Below, in pieces: positions 56,421 through 63,992 of a stretch of 64,000 nt of DNA. Origin of the DNA: Chloroflexota bacterium. GTDB lineage: Bacteria > Chloroflexota > Anaerolineae > Anaerolineales > UBA11579. Within the stretch, counting starts at the first letter, position 1, and every line of letters begins with the position of its first letter. The notes beneath the pieces were generated by a model, which saw only the letters and a program-made list of their open reading frames with translations, did not search any database and was not told the origin of the DNA. The position numbers were made by a program, and so were the translations under genes. The DNA lies in NCBI GenBank assembly GCA_013112575.1, contig JABFGG010000019.1, positions 1-64,000 of the forward strand, in the 5' to 3' direction.

Positions 56421-56449
56421 ATTATCCTGCTTGTTCCATCATCAGGCAA
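56421..56449 (-). promoter_or_regulatory. Promoter of the methyltransferase-corrinoid protein genes
   Basis: Read on the minus strand, TTGCCT (56449-56444) and GATAAT (56426-56421) are 17 bp apart. The leader to ATG 56348 would be about 65 nt, ending in AAGGAG. This gives the methyltransferase block its own start, apart from the riboswitch-controlled gene upstream. Confidence 0.6.
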
Positions 56450-56487
56450 TATAAAAAATTTGCCGTGTGTATATAGTCACCTCCTGA

Positions 56488-57060
56488 TCATTGGGTAGAT
56501 TTCCCAACTGCTGCGGGCCTGCGATGCTTGCGTCGGAGTTTTGCCCCAACAGCTACAATCATGCTGATGCTCTTTTGAGGCTCTAGCATGTCACCGATCA
56601 AGCGAACTCCAATCTTGCTAGCTGTTAGATGGGTCAGTAGTTCGCCTTGCAACTCCAGCGGCCAGCGGCCAATGCCGGGCCGGTAAGATGGGCTGGTTTG
56701 TTTGCCTGTCGTCCGCGCCGCGCTCCGAATATCCCGGTACATCTTGTCGCCAAGCTTTAGCACCCAGTGTGTTCCGATTTCATCCAGCACGACGGCTGAA
56801 ACTGGCTCTTCTTGAAACAGCTCTGACACACGGCTTTCCAGAGCAGGGCCAAGGGTACAAAGCCCCAGCGTAATTGTTTCTGCTCCAGGCAAATCGGCGC
56901 TCATCACCGGCAACTCGCCTGCGGGGAAGGTCTTCTGTAGGTAACGGGGGGTTGCCAGCGCCTGCGATTCTTCAAACATATCCTCATAAACCGGCTCAAG
57001 GCGCGCACGACGGGAGCCATAGCGTTTCAACAGTGGGTCGAGCGAAAACGGTGTTTCCAT
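56488..57060 (-). CDS. Methionine synthase activation-domain-like protein
   Basis: 190 residues from ATG 57060. The segment SPSYRPGIGRWPLELQ resembles the S-adenosylmethionine-binding Arg-Pro-Gly region of the MetH reactivation domain, and LGLCTLGPALESRVSELF is common in stand-alone relatives found beside corrinoid methyltransferases. It may help to reactivate or handle the cob(II)alamin form of the corrinoid protein. The frame is open to 57132, but that part runs through a terminator hairpin. No ribosome binding site is obvious. Confidence 0.75.
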   Translation of the reverse strand: METPFSLDPLLKRYGSRRARLEPVYEDMFEESQALATPRYLQKTFPAGELPVMSADLPGAETITLGLCTLGPALESRVSELFQEEPVSAVVLDEIGTHWVLKLGDKMYRDIRSAARTTGKQTSPSYRPGIGRWPLELQGELLTHLTASKIGVRLIGDMLEPQKSISMIVAVGAKLRRKHRRPAAVGKSTQ

Positions 57061-57072
57061 ATTTTTGTTAAT

Positions 57073-57106
57073 CAAAAAGGGTGTGCCCAATATTTGGGCA
57101 CACCCT
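57073..57106 (-). terminator. Intrinsic terminator, riboswitch expression platform
   Basis: AGGGTGTGCCCAA at 57078-57090 and TTGGGCACACCCT at 57094-57106 are a perfect 13-bp inverted repeat with a 3-nt loop. On the minus strand the stem is followed by TTTTTGATT. It stands about 40 nt after the cobalamin aptamer and 13-17 nt before ATG 57060. Confidence 0.9.
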
Positions 57107-57134
57107 CTCCTCGGAGATGTGTTTCTAAACATAG

Positions 57135-57330
57135 ATCAGGATAAACGGTCTGGCTTAGGATAGGCTCTCATAAAGACCTCTATCCTTACAGTTGCGGGAC
57201 AGCACCGGAATTTTTGTCAGTTCTTGCGTCGACAAATCACCGGACTTCGCTTCAGGCTTTTACCTCTACACATCTTGCTGCAGGGCAAGTGCCTGCTCTG
57301 GCCAATCATTTATTTTCGGCCAGAGTGTCC
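57135..57330 (-). promoter_or_regulatory. Cobalamin riboswitch
   Basis: Read on the minus strand, the core TCCGGTGCTGTCCCGCAACTG lies at about 57190-57210 and is followed by TAAGG, the most conserved part of the B12 riboswitch. An AGCCAGACCG (57155-57146) corresponds to the B12-box end. An earlier TCCGGTG with the complementary arms TTTGTC/GACAAA inserted precedes the core. GGATAG/CTATCC helices flank the 3' side. The peripheral P8-P12 part is small, closer to Cbl-II type. It lies right after the corrinoid-activating gene and ahead of a terminator. The 5' boundary is approximate. Confidence 0.86.
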
Positions 57331-57338
57331 TGACTACA

Positions 57339-59381
57339 TTATGTTGTTTTATTTCGCCGCCGCGCATCAAGGATCGACTCGATGTGGGGGAAAGGGTGGC
57401 TTGAATGAGGCAGACTCAGAGCAGCCATAAAGAAAGATTGAAAATCATCCTCCATTGGCTGGTCAACGTGCTCAACCCACCGGGCAACGCGAGCGGCCTC
57501 GGCTCGTTGTTTTTTGTTGAGCAATGCAATCCGCGCCCCATCCCCAGCGGCGTTACCGGCTGAATGTACTCTTTCTAACTCGCAATCCGGGATCATTCCC
57601 AGCATCATGGCATATTGCGGGTCAATGACGCTACCAAAGGCCCCAGCTAAAACGATGTGGTCGATATGTTCAATTTCCAACTCTCGCATCAACAATTGTG
57701 CGCCCACATACAAAGCAGCCTTGGCCAGTTGAATAGCGCGCACATCTTGTTGTGAAACAATAATGGGGGAACCACCAGCCGTTTGTTCTGCTTCGGCTAA
57801 GACGAAGGCATCAACATTTTCTTCACGGATGTAACGATGAGAATCTAATGTTTTTGCAAAACGACCGTTCTTCTGCAGGATGCCAGCAGCAAACATCTCA
57901 GCTACAGCTTCAATAATCCCCGACCCACAAATACCGCGAGCCTGTACGGTGTCCGGTGCCAATTCATTATTCCAATGGTCATGCCCAATAACCTTGAAGC
58001 GCACGTCCAGGGTACCCGGTTCAATACGCACTCGCTCGATAGCGCCCTGGGCAGCGCGCATTCCGTGTGTGATCTGGGCCCCTTCCAAAGCTGGACCAGT
58101 TGGACTGGATGTACACAACAGGCGGTCACGATTGCCAAGCAACAATTCTCCATTGGTGCCCACATCAATGATGAGCATATTTTCTTCCTGACAATGGGGT
58201 TGTTCTGACAGGATTACCGCTACATTGTCGGCGCCTACAAAGCCGGCCTCGAGTGGCAAGATATGCAGCCGGGCGCCTGGGTGTAGTTTTATGCGGAGGT
58301 CGGCAGCCCGGATATCAACTGGACTTTCAACAATGGGGACAAATGGGGCTTCTCCCAGTGGTTTTGGATTCAGGTTGAGTATCAGGTGATGCATAACGCT
58401 ATTGCCCACAATGGTCATGTCAACAATATCCCTGATAGACAGAACAGCTTGTTCTACAGCATCTTCGGCCAATTTATTTAATGCCCGAATAATTGCCCGG
58501 TGCAGCCGCTCTCGGCCGCTTTTGTGTTCATTGGCATAGGAGATGCGAGACATAATGTCATCGCCATAAGTAACCTGGGGGTTCATTGCTGAAGCAGTTG
58601 CCAGGAGCTCACCAGTCCGCAAATCACACAGGTAGCCAGCTAGAGTGGTCGAGCCGACATCTACCGCCAGGCCAATCGGCTGCTCCTGATACCCGGCTTG
58701 AACGCGAGTTACCAGGCGATCATCCCAAACAGTCAGGGTTATGGCCCCATCAGAATGGCGTAAGGTATCAGATAGTTCTTTTAAAGCAGCATAATCGAAC
58801 TCGACTTTGTCCAATCCAAAGCGTTCCTCCAGTTCTGCCAATGCCCGTTCCCAATCACCCGCACCACCTTGCTCAGGCGGATCCAATTCGAGATAATATA
58901 GGCGAATAATCGGATCTGTTTCAATCGTGCGCCCGGAGGCGGCCTTAAGAACCACCTGTTTTTGAGCCTGGCTTTCTTCCGGAACAGTTACCAAAATATC
59001 GCCAATAACACGTGCCGAGCACGAGAACCGGCTATCTGTCGGAGAATTTTGCTTTTGCTGGAAACGTTGTTCCCGTGAGCTCATCGGGGTCAGATGGGAA
59101 GCAATGGAATGTATATTGTGCTTGGGAAATTTCCCTTCTTCCACCCGCACAGTACATTTATTGCAGGTTTCATGTCCACCACAAATGGCTTCAATGCCTA
59201 CCCCTAGATGCCGGGCAGCCTCTAAAAGTGTGGTCCCTTCAGGTACATTCCCCGACTGACCAGAGGGCTGAAAGATTACTTTGTACGTTTGATTGGAATG
59301 GGAAGTTAACGAAGGAGACAGTTTTGCATCGGTCAGGCTCGAGTTCTGCGCAGGATCTGCAAGAGACTCGTGATCCGTCAA
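57339..59381 (-). CDS. Corrinoid-activating [2Fe-2S] ferredoxin-ASKHA protein (RACE/RamA-like, DUF4445)
   Basis: 680 residues from a TTG start with AGGG upstream; no better Met is available before the first domain. The N-terminal plant-type [2Fe-2S] domain has C67-x5-C73-x2-C76 and C121. A linker follows, then an ASKHA ATPase region with DVGSTTLAG (241-249), VGNSVMHHL and LIIDVGTNGELLLGN, and AGAFGS near the end. Such proteins use ATP to drive reduction of inactive Co(II) corrinoid to Co(I). It is first in the minus-strand run, behind a perfect promoter. Confidence 0.92.
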   Translation of the reverse strand: MTDHESLADPAQNSSLTDAKLSPSLTSHSNQTYKVIFQPSGQSGNVPEGTTLLEAARHLGVGIEAICGGHETCNKCTVRVEEGKFPKHNIHSIASHLTPMSSREQRFQQKQNSPTDSRFSCSARVIGDILVTVPEESQAQKQVVLKAASGRTIETDPIIRLYYLELDPPEQGGAGDWERALAELEERFGLDKVEFDYAALKELSDTLRHSDGAITLTVWDDRLVTRVQAGYQEQPIGLAVDVGSTTLAGYLCDLRTGELLATASAMNPQVTYGDDIMSRISYANEHKSGRERLHRAIIRALNKLAEDAVEQAVLSIRDIVDMTIVGNSVMHHLILNLNPKPLGEAPFVPIVESPVDIRAADLRIKLHPGARLHILPLEAGFVGADNVAVILSEQPHCQEENMLIIDVGTNGELLLGNRDRLLCTSSPTGPALEGAQITHGMRAAQGAIERVRIEPGTLDVRFKVIGHDHWNNELAPDTVQARGICGSGIIEAVAEMFAAGILQKNGRFAKTLDSHRYIREENVDAFVLAEAEQTAGGSPIIVSQQDVRAIQLAKAALYVGAQLLMRELEIEHIDHIVLAGAFGSVIDPQYAMMLGMIPDCELERVHSAGNAAGDGARIALLNKKQRAEAARVARWVEHVDQPMEDDFQSFFMAALSLPHSSHPFPHIESILDARRRNKTT

Positions 59382-59497
59382 GACATACCCTTATGGTCTC
59401 TCGTTGAGTTTATCAAAATGCCAGATTTTTGCCTAAGATAATCCATAAGACACGTTTGGGTTGGTGGCTGCAATAATGAATGATCTTCGTAATTTGA

Positions 59498-59526
59498 ATT
59501 ATACTCATTTTTTGAGCAGTTGTCAA
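59498..59526 (-). promoter_or_regulatory. Perfect-consensus promoter of the corrinoid operon
   Basis: On the minus strand TTGACA (59526-59521) and TATAAT (59503-59498) are exactly 17 bp apart: full match to the housekeeping sigma consensus. The leader is about 110 nt. Such a strong promoter usually needs a repressor. Confidence 0.85.
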
Positions 59527-59529
59527 AAA
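59509..59529. promoter_or_regulatory. Candidate TetR operator
   Basis: Inverted repeat TTTTTGA (59509-59515) and TCAAAAA (59523-59529), 7 bp apart, lies over the -35 and spacer of the divergent promoter. Size and position fit a TetR-family operator for the adjacent regulator. Confidence 0.5.
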
Positions 59530-59581
59530 CCCCGATGTTTTTTTGTATAATTAGGCAAGTCTTATTTCAAAAGTGGTGAAG

Positions 59582-60307
59582 ATGACAAATAAGTTACCCC
59601 GTCGGGAACGACAATTGATAGAGCGAGAAAACCTAATACTCGAGACAGCCCGTGGGCTTATTCGCGAAAACGGCTTTCTGAGCTTAAAGATGTCTCAATT
59701 AGCTGAAGCAGTTGAGTATTCGGTGGGAACGCTTTACACACATTTTGAGACAAAAGAAGATTTATTGGTGTCTCTTGCTGTTCAATCGATCAGTCAGCGA
59801 GCTAATCTATTTGAGAAAGCCCAAGAGGCAAAACGAAAATCCCGTGATCGGATTTATGGCATCTTGATTGCTCGTTTGATGTTAGCCGAAACCGGACCTG
59901 AGATTTTTGACATAGAGCGGTTAGCCGCGTCTCCCTCTGTGTGGAAACGGGCGACCCAAGAGCGTTATCAAAAAATGGTGGCTATGGAACAGCGCTGTAG
60001 TGAAATTGTATTGAGCATCATTGTAGATGCGATATCAGAAGGAGATTTAGCTTTAGGGAGTGTACGCGAAACAGATATAGTCTTCGGTCTATGGTCACTG
60101 ACTATCGGCTTTCATAGGCTGATGCTGTCATTTGATGACCTTTCTAGAGTCGGTGTATTAGATATAAATGAAGCGGTAAAAATTAATTATTGTATTTTGC
60201 TTGATAGTTATGGCTGGCAGCCCTTGAAAGATTGGGATCACAACACAGTTGAAAAAGATTTTAGGGAAAATGTTTTGTTTTTTAAGATTACTGTTGATAC
60301 GAGCTAA
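59582..60307 (+). CDS. TetR/AcrR-family transcriptional regulator
   Basis: 241 residues from ATG 59582; GTG 59573 is an alternative. The N-terminal helix-turn-helix (about 14-60) contains ARGLIRENGFLSLKMSQLAEAVEYSVGTLYTHFETKEDLL, typical of TetR. The C-terminal ligand-binding domain has no family assignment. TATAAT at 59546-59551 is a likely -10. It is divergent from the corrinoid operon, so it probably represses it and responds to its substrate. Confidence 0.92.
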   Translation: MTNKLPRRERQLIERENLILETARGLIRENGFLSLKMSQLAEAVEYSVGTLYTHFETKEDLLVSLAVQSISQRANLFEKAQEAKRKSRDRIYGILIARLMLAETGPEIFDIERLAASPSVWKRATQERYQKMVAMEQRCSEIVLSIIVDAISEGDLALGSVRETDIVFGLWSLTIGFHRLMLSFDDLSRVGVLDINEAVKINYCILLDSYGWQPLKDWDHNTVEKDFRENVLFFKITVDTS

Positions 60308-60579
60308 TGCGATTAGGTTTTTGTTAGGGGGCTTATATTCCCATCTTTTTATTGGAGTGTGTTTCTTAGACTAAGGGACATGGATTAGAACCATGACTTT
60401 CTGTTCCAGAGTCAGTGAGTTTGGTGCCATTGTGTCCATGTATTCTGCCTGATCTCAAAAGTGCTTAGTTTGGGGTGAAAATTACGAGATTCTGTCTAAA
60501 GAGTCTATTGTTTCTATACTCGCTGCACTACGGTTGCACCAGGAAAGGCAGCTTGATTGTCTGACTTTACTCAAATAAT
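60308..60579. other. Convergent intergenic region, 272 bp
   Basis: Lies between the 3' ends of the TetR and response-regulator genes. No open frame with family similarity, no tRNA fold and no clear terminator stem was found. Confidence 0.4.
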
Positions 60580-61227
60580 CTAATAATCTTCGACCAATCC
60601 ATGCCGTACAGCCAAGACCGCAGCCTGTGTGCGGTCTTCGACATCCAGTTTGGCGAGGATCGAGCTGATGTAGTTACGCACCGTTCCTTTTGATAGAAAG
60701 AGCCGGTCGGCGATCTCTGCGTTGGTTATGCCCTGGGCAAGCAATTTGAGTACATCCAATTCGCGCTCACTCAGATCTTTGGCAAAATTAGTGCTTGTAC
60801 TCTCATTGGTTTGTGCCACCTTGGCCAGCAATTTCGGGCCTACAGCGGGGTCAATATGCGCCTCACCAGAAACAGTTCCCTTTACAGCCTCGATGAGTTC
60901 ATCGCGCGGGGTCCCTTTAAGTAGGTAGCCTGCTGCACCATTGCGAATGGCATCGAAAACCCATTCGTCTTCTCCAAAAGTAGTTAACACCAGCACTTTT
61001 ATATCTGGGTGATTAGTATGAATTTCCCGAGTGGCCTGGATACCGTTCATCCCAGGCATATTAAGATCCATGAGCACGAGTTCAGGCTGCTTGTCTGTTG
61101 TCATTTCTACGGCTTCAGCGCCATCCTGAGCAAGGGCCACCACTTTAATTTCTGGATCACTGTTGAGGATAAGTTCCAGCCCTTCTCGCACCACTGCCTG
61201 ATCGTCGCAAACGACTACGCGAATCAT
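60580..61227 (-). CDS. NarL/LuxR-family response regulator
   Basis: 215 residues from ATG 61227, which overlaps the kinase stop (ATGA). The receiver domain has D8, D9 and phospho-acceptor D54 (VLMDLNMPG). The C-terminal LuxR-type helix-turn-helix (about 150-205) contains LSERELDVLKLLAQGITNAEIADRLFLSKGTVRNYIS. It acts with the kinase encoded just upstream. The likely target is the divergent HlyD operon. Confidence 0.95.
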   Translation of the reverse strand: MIRVVVCDDQAVVREGLELILNSDPEIKVVALAQDGAEAVEMTTDKQPELVLMDLNMPGMNGIQATREIHTNHPDIKVLVLTTFGEDEWVFDAIRNGAAGYLLKGTPRDELIEAVKGTVSGEAHIDPAVGPKLLAKVAQTNESTSTNFAKDLSERELDVLKLLAQGITNAEIADRLFLSKGTVRNYISSILAKLDVEDRTQAAVLAVRHGLVEDY

Positions 61228-62540
61228 TGGGCACTTTTCCAATTCAAGTGTAGACGCGTACCCTCATTCTTATGGCTTTCTATTTCCAGTTCAGCCCCGA
61301 TCACTTCAGCACGTTCACGCACACCCTGTAAGCCGAACTTGTCTTGATGGTCTATTTCGTCTGCGTCGAAGCCGCGTCCATCATCGGATATGGATAAGGA
61401 CACAGCTTCATTTTGCTGCTGCAGTTGAACCTTCACCAGCCTGGCATTGGCATGGCGCGATACGTTCTCCAGCGCTTCCTGGGCAATGCGGTAAATGCTT
61501 TGCTCGACTTCGGGGGCGAGGTCTTCGATGGCATCGCTGATCTCCATGTCCAGCTCAAGCGCATTACGTTTGGCAAAATCCTCCGACAGGCTGCGTAAAG
61601 CTTGAGGCAGTCCCATATCTTCCAGAGGTGAAGCCCGCAGGTCCTGCAAAGCGCGACGGGTTTCATCAAGCCCTAAGCGGGTGGTGCCCAACATCTGGTC
61701 GAGCATTTGCCTGGCTTTAGTCGGGACATCTTTCCAAACGGTTGTTACGGCATCAAGCTGCACAGTCAGGGCACTCAAAGTGTGTGCAAGGGTGTCATGC
61801 AGTTCACGCGAAATGCGATTACGCTCACGGATTACAGCCAATTGCTCTTGGGTAGCAGCGTACTGGGTGAGCCGCAGATTGGCTCTGGCTAATGCTTCCC
61901 GCTGCTCACGCTGGCCGCGCATAAGGCGTGTGATTACGAAACCCAATGCAAGAAATGCTGCCGTCCGAGCAATCATGCGCCCATAAAAAAGCGTATTTGC
62001 CGAGGCTGGACCAAAACGATAGATGTTCAATGTTTCCACTGGGATTAATTGATCGAGGATGATCTCAAGGCCTACTGTTCCCAAGGCAAATAGTAAGACA
62101 GAACGCAGATTATATTGCCATGCCAGCAGAATGACCAGAATGAACAAAAAGGGGTCTGGCTGGAAGAGGCGCGCAAAAGGGATCGTGATATAGGTTTCGA
62201 GGATCAGGGCCAATGTGGCAAAGCCAATGCCTATCGGCAGATAGCTACTCTTGAGGCGTGTTTTTAATCTAGGCCAGTACAGATATGTGAGTAGCAAAAG
62301 AACTTCCAATCCAAGAGCGACGGTATAGAAAGTTGGGTCAAATTCGACGGCAAGAATGCCTCTCCCACGATTCTCTTTAGCAGGATCTCCACCTAAGGGA
62401 ACGCCGAAGTCAATGGGGGCAGGCAGATCTAGCGCGACGAATACCAGCCCGATCAGGGAGAGGAATACAAGTAACAATCGAAGAAAAGCATAACCACGAA
62501 ATACCTGTATTAGCCCCGGTTCGATGGTTTTGTTATGCAT
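61224..62540 (-). CDS. Sensor histidine kinase, HisKA_3 (NarX/DesK) type
   Basis: 438 residues. Six or so membrane helices occupy residues 18-205. Phospho-acceptor H248 lies in RNRISRELHDTLAHTLSAL. The HATPase domain at the end contains DDGRGFDADEIDHQDKFGLQGVRERAEVIGA. Kinases of this layout often sense membrane or envelope stress and control an adjacent ABC exporter. Confidence 0.94.
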   Translation of the reverse strand: MHNKTIEPGLIQVFRGYAFLRLLLVFLSLIGLVFVALDLPAPIDFGVPLGGDPAKENRGRGILAVEFDPTFYTVALGLEVLLLLTYLYWPRLKTRLKSSYLPIGIGFATLALILETYITIPFARLFQPDPFLFILVILLAWQYNLRSVLLFALGTVGLEIILDQLIPVETLNIYRFGPASANTLFYGRMIARTAAFLALGFVITRLMRGQREQREALARANLRLTQYAATQEQLAVIRERNRISRELHDTLAHTLSALTVQLDAVTTVWKDVPTKARQMLDQMLGTTRLGLDETRRALQDLRASPLEDMGLPQALRSLSEDFAKRNALELDMEISDAIEDLAPEVEQSIYRIAQEALENVSRHANARLVKVQLQQQNEAVSLSISDDGRGFDADEIDHQDKFGLQGVRERAEVIGAELEIESHKNEGTRLHLNWKSAQ

Positions 62541-62584
62541 ACCTGCATCATAGCATAATTCATTTTGAGGGCCTATTTACGGGG

Positions 62585-62610
62585 GTCACATCCACATGTG
62601 ACAGTTGTCA
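62585..62610. promoter_or_regulatory. Overlapping dyads, candidate response-regulator site
   Basis: GTCACAT (62585-62591) and ATGTGAC (62596-62602) form a perfect dyad with a 4-bp spacer. The right arm overlaps a second one, TGACA-GT-TGTCA (62599-62610). TGACAGT recurs at 62631. All lie in the 170-bp gap between the divergent kinase and HlyD genes. Confidence 0.5.
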
Positions 62611-62710
62611 TGCATTTAGGGGGCAAGGGATGACAGTGCTCACTATGAAAATGACGTGCCCCTGGCTAGAGTATGGTTATGAAAAACAAAAAGAATTCAA
62701 GGTTAGCGTT

Positions 62711-63931
62711 ATGAAAACCAACCTGACACATCGTGTTTTGTTACTCACTTTATATACCGGGTTCGTAATTTCAGCCTGCGGTTCGGTGGTTATATCGGAC
62801 CAAGCTTCCGATGGAGATGGAGCCAACTCACAGAGCGTCCTTATCCCCGTTGGGGTAGAGACTGTGGAAGCGGTCGGTGTGTTGCGTTCAGCGCAGAGCG
62901 CTGATCTCTCCTGGACCACGACTGGCATTGTTGAGACAGTCTACATCGAGTTGGGCCAGATTGTAGATGATGGCGAACTGTTAGCCGAGTTGGAAATGGT
63001 CTCCGTGTCCAAGGATGTCATTCTGGCGGAGAACTCTTTGTACCAGGCCAACGCGGCCCTGGACGAACTCTACGATGCGTATGATTCAACTGCTCTAGCC
63101 GAACTGGCCAGTGATTTCGCTGGAGCGCAACAGGCCGTTCATGATGCCGAGCGCTTGATCAGCGACTTGACCATAACCCCAGATCAAAACACGGTCGATC
63201 AGGCCTATGCCAATATGATCATTGCCGAGGGCCAACTGTCCGATGCAGAACACGATCTTGCCAAACATATCAAAGATAAAGGAGATAGGCGCTGGACGCG
63301 GCCCTTTGCAGGCATCAATGCTTATTACGATCGGCTTAGCAATTTCGAGGCACAGGTTAGTCAAAAACAATTTGATTATGACCAGGCCGTTGAAGCGTAC
63401 ACGGACTTAATTAATGGGCCTGATTCTATGGAACTGGCGGTCGTCCAGGCCGACCTTGAAGTGGCTCAACAGCAAGTCCTTGATTACCAGGCGGAATACG
63501 AGCGTTTGTTACAGGGGCCTTCGCAAGCTGAGATCAGTTCGTATGAAGCAATGGTGTCAGCAGCCCAGGCTGCAGCAGACGCCATTTACTTAGAAGCTCC
63601 CTTTGCGGGCACGGCCACAAGGCTTGAAGTGCAGGCCGGTGACCCTATTAACTCTGGGGAACTTGCCGTGCGGCTGGATGATCTATCCACGTATTTTGTA
63701 GATGTCGAGATCCTAGAAGTGGATCGGAATAAAGTCGAGGTGGGCCAAAGCGTTGAGGTTGTTTTCGATGCTTTACCCGGACAAATATACGCGGGTGAAG
63801 TCTCCACGATCTCGCAAGCTAACTCCACTACGGAGGAGATAGCCAGTTACAGTGTGTCTATCGTTTTGTTGGAAACCGATGAGGCTTTCAGGCCGGGGAT
63901 GACCGCCAGCATCAGCATTTTTGTCGAATAG
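62711..63931 (+). CDS. HlyD/RND-type periplasmic adaptor lipoprotein
   Basis: 406 residues from ATG 62711; the frame is open further upstream but the signal peptide begins here. The lipobox is ISAC with C23. A split biotinyl-lipoyl domain (IVETVYIELGQIVDDGELLAELE; FAGTATRLEVQAGDPINSGELAVRL) flanks a long coiled-coil hairpin (about 110-290), then the beta-barrel part. It would link an inner-membrane exporter to the outside. The next gene starts 61 bp downstream. Confidence 0.9.
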   Translation: MKTNLTHRVLLLTLYTGFVISACGSVVISDQASDGDGANSQSVLIPVGVETVEAVGVLRSAQSADLSWTTTGIVETVYIELGQIVDDGELLAELEMVSVSKDVILAENSLYQANAALDELYDAYDSTALAELASDFAGAQQAVHDAERLISDLTITPDQNTVDQAYANMIIAEGQLSDAEHDLAKHIKDKGDRRWTRPFAGINAYYDRLSNFEAQVSQKQFDYDQAVEAYTDLINGPDSMELAVVQADLEVAQQQVLDYQAEYERLLQGPSQAEISSYEAMVSAAQAAADAIYLEAPFAGTATRLEVQAGDPINSGELAVRLDDLSTYFVDVEILEVDRNKVEVGQSVEVVFDALPGQIYAGEVSTISQANSTTEEIASYSVSIVLLETDEAFRPGMTASISIFVE

Positions 63932-63992
63932 GCACATGGAATTATTTCAATCGAAGCAATTATTGAATTTAGCATCAATAAGGAGAAGTCTT

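Noticed and set aside
57061-57132. N-terminal extension of the MetH-activation-like protein to ATG 57132
   Set aside because: The extension is translated entirely from the terminator and riboswitch tail and has no domain similarity.
60308-60579. tRNA or small RNA in the gap after the TetR gene
   Set aside because: No cloverleaf arms or strong stem could be drawn by eye.
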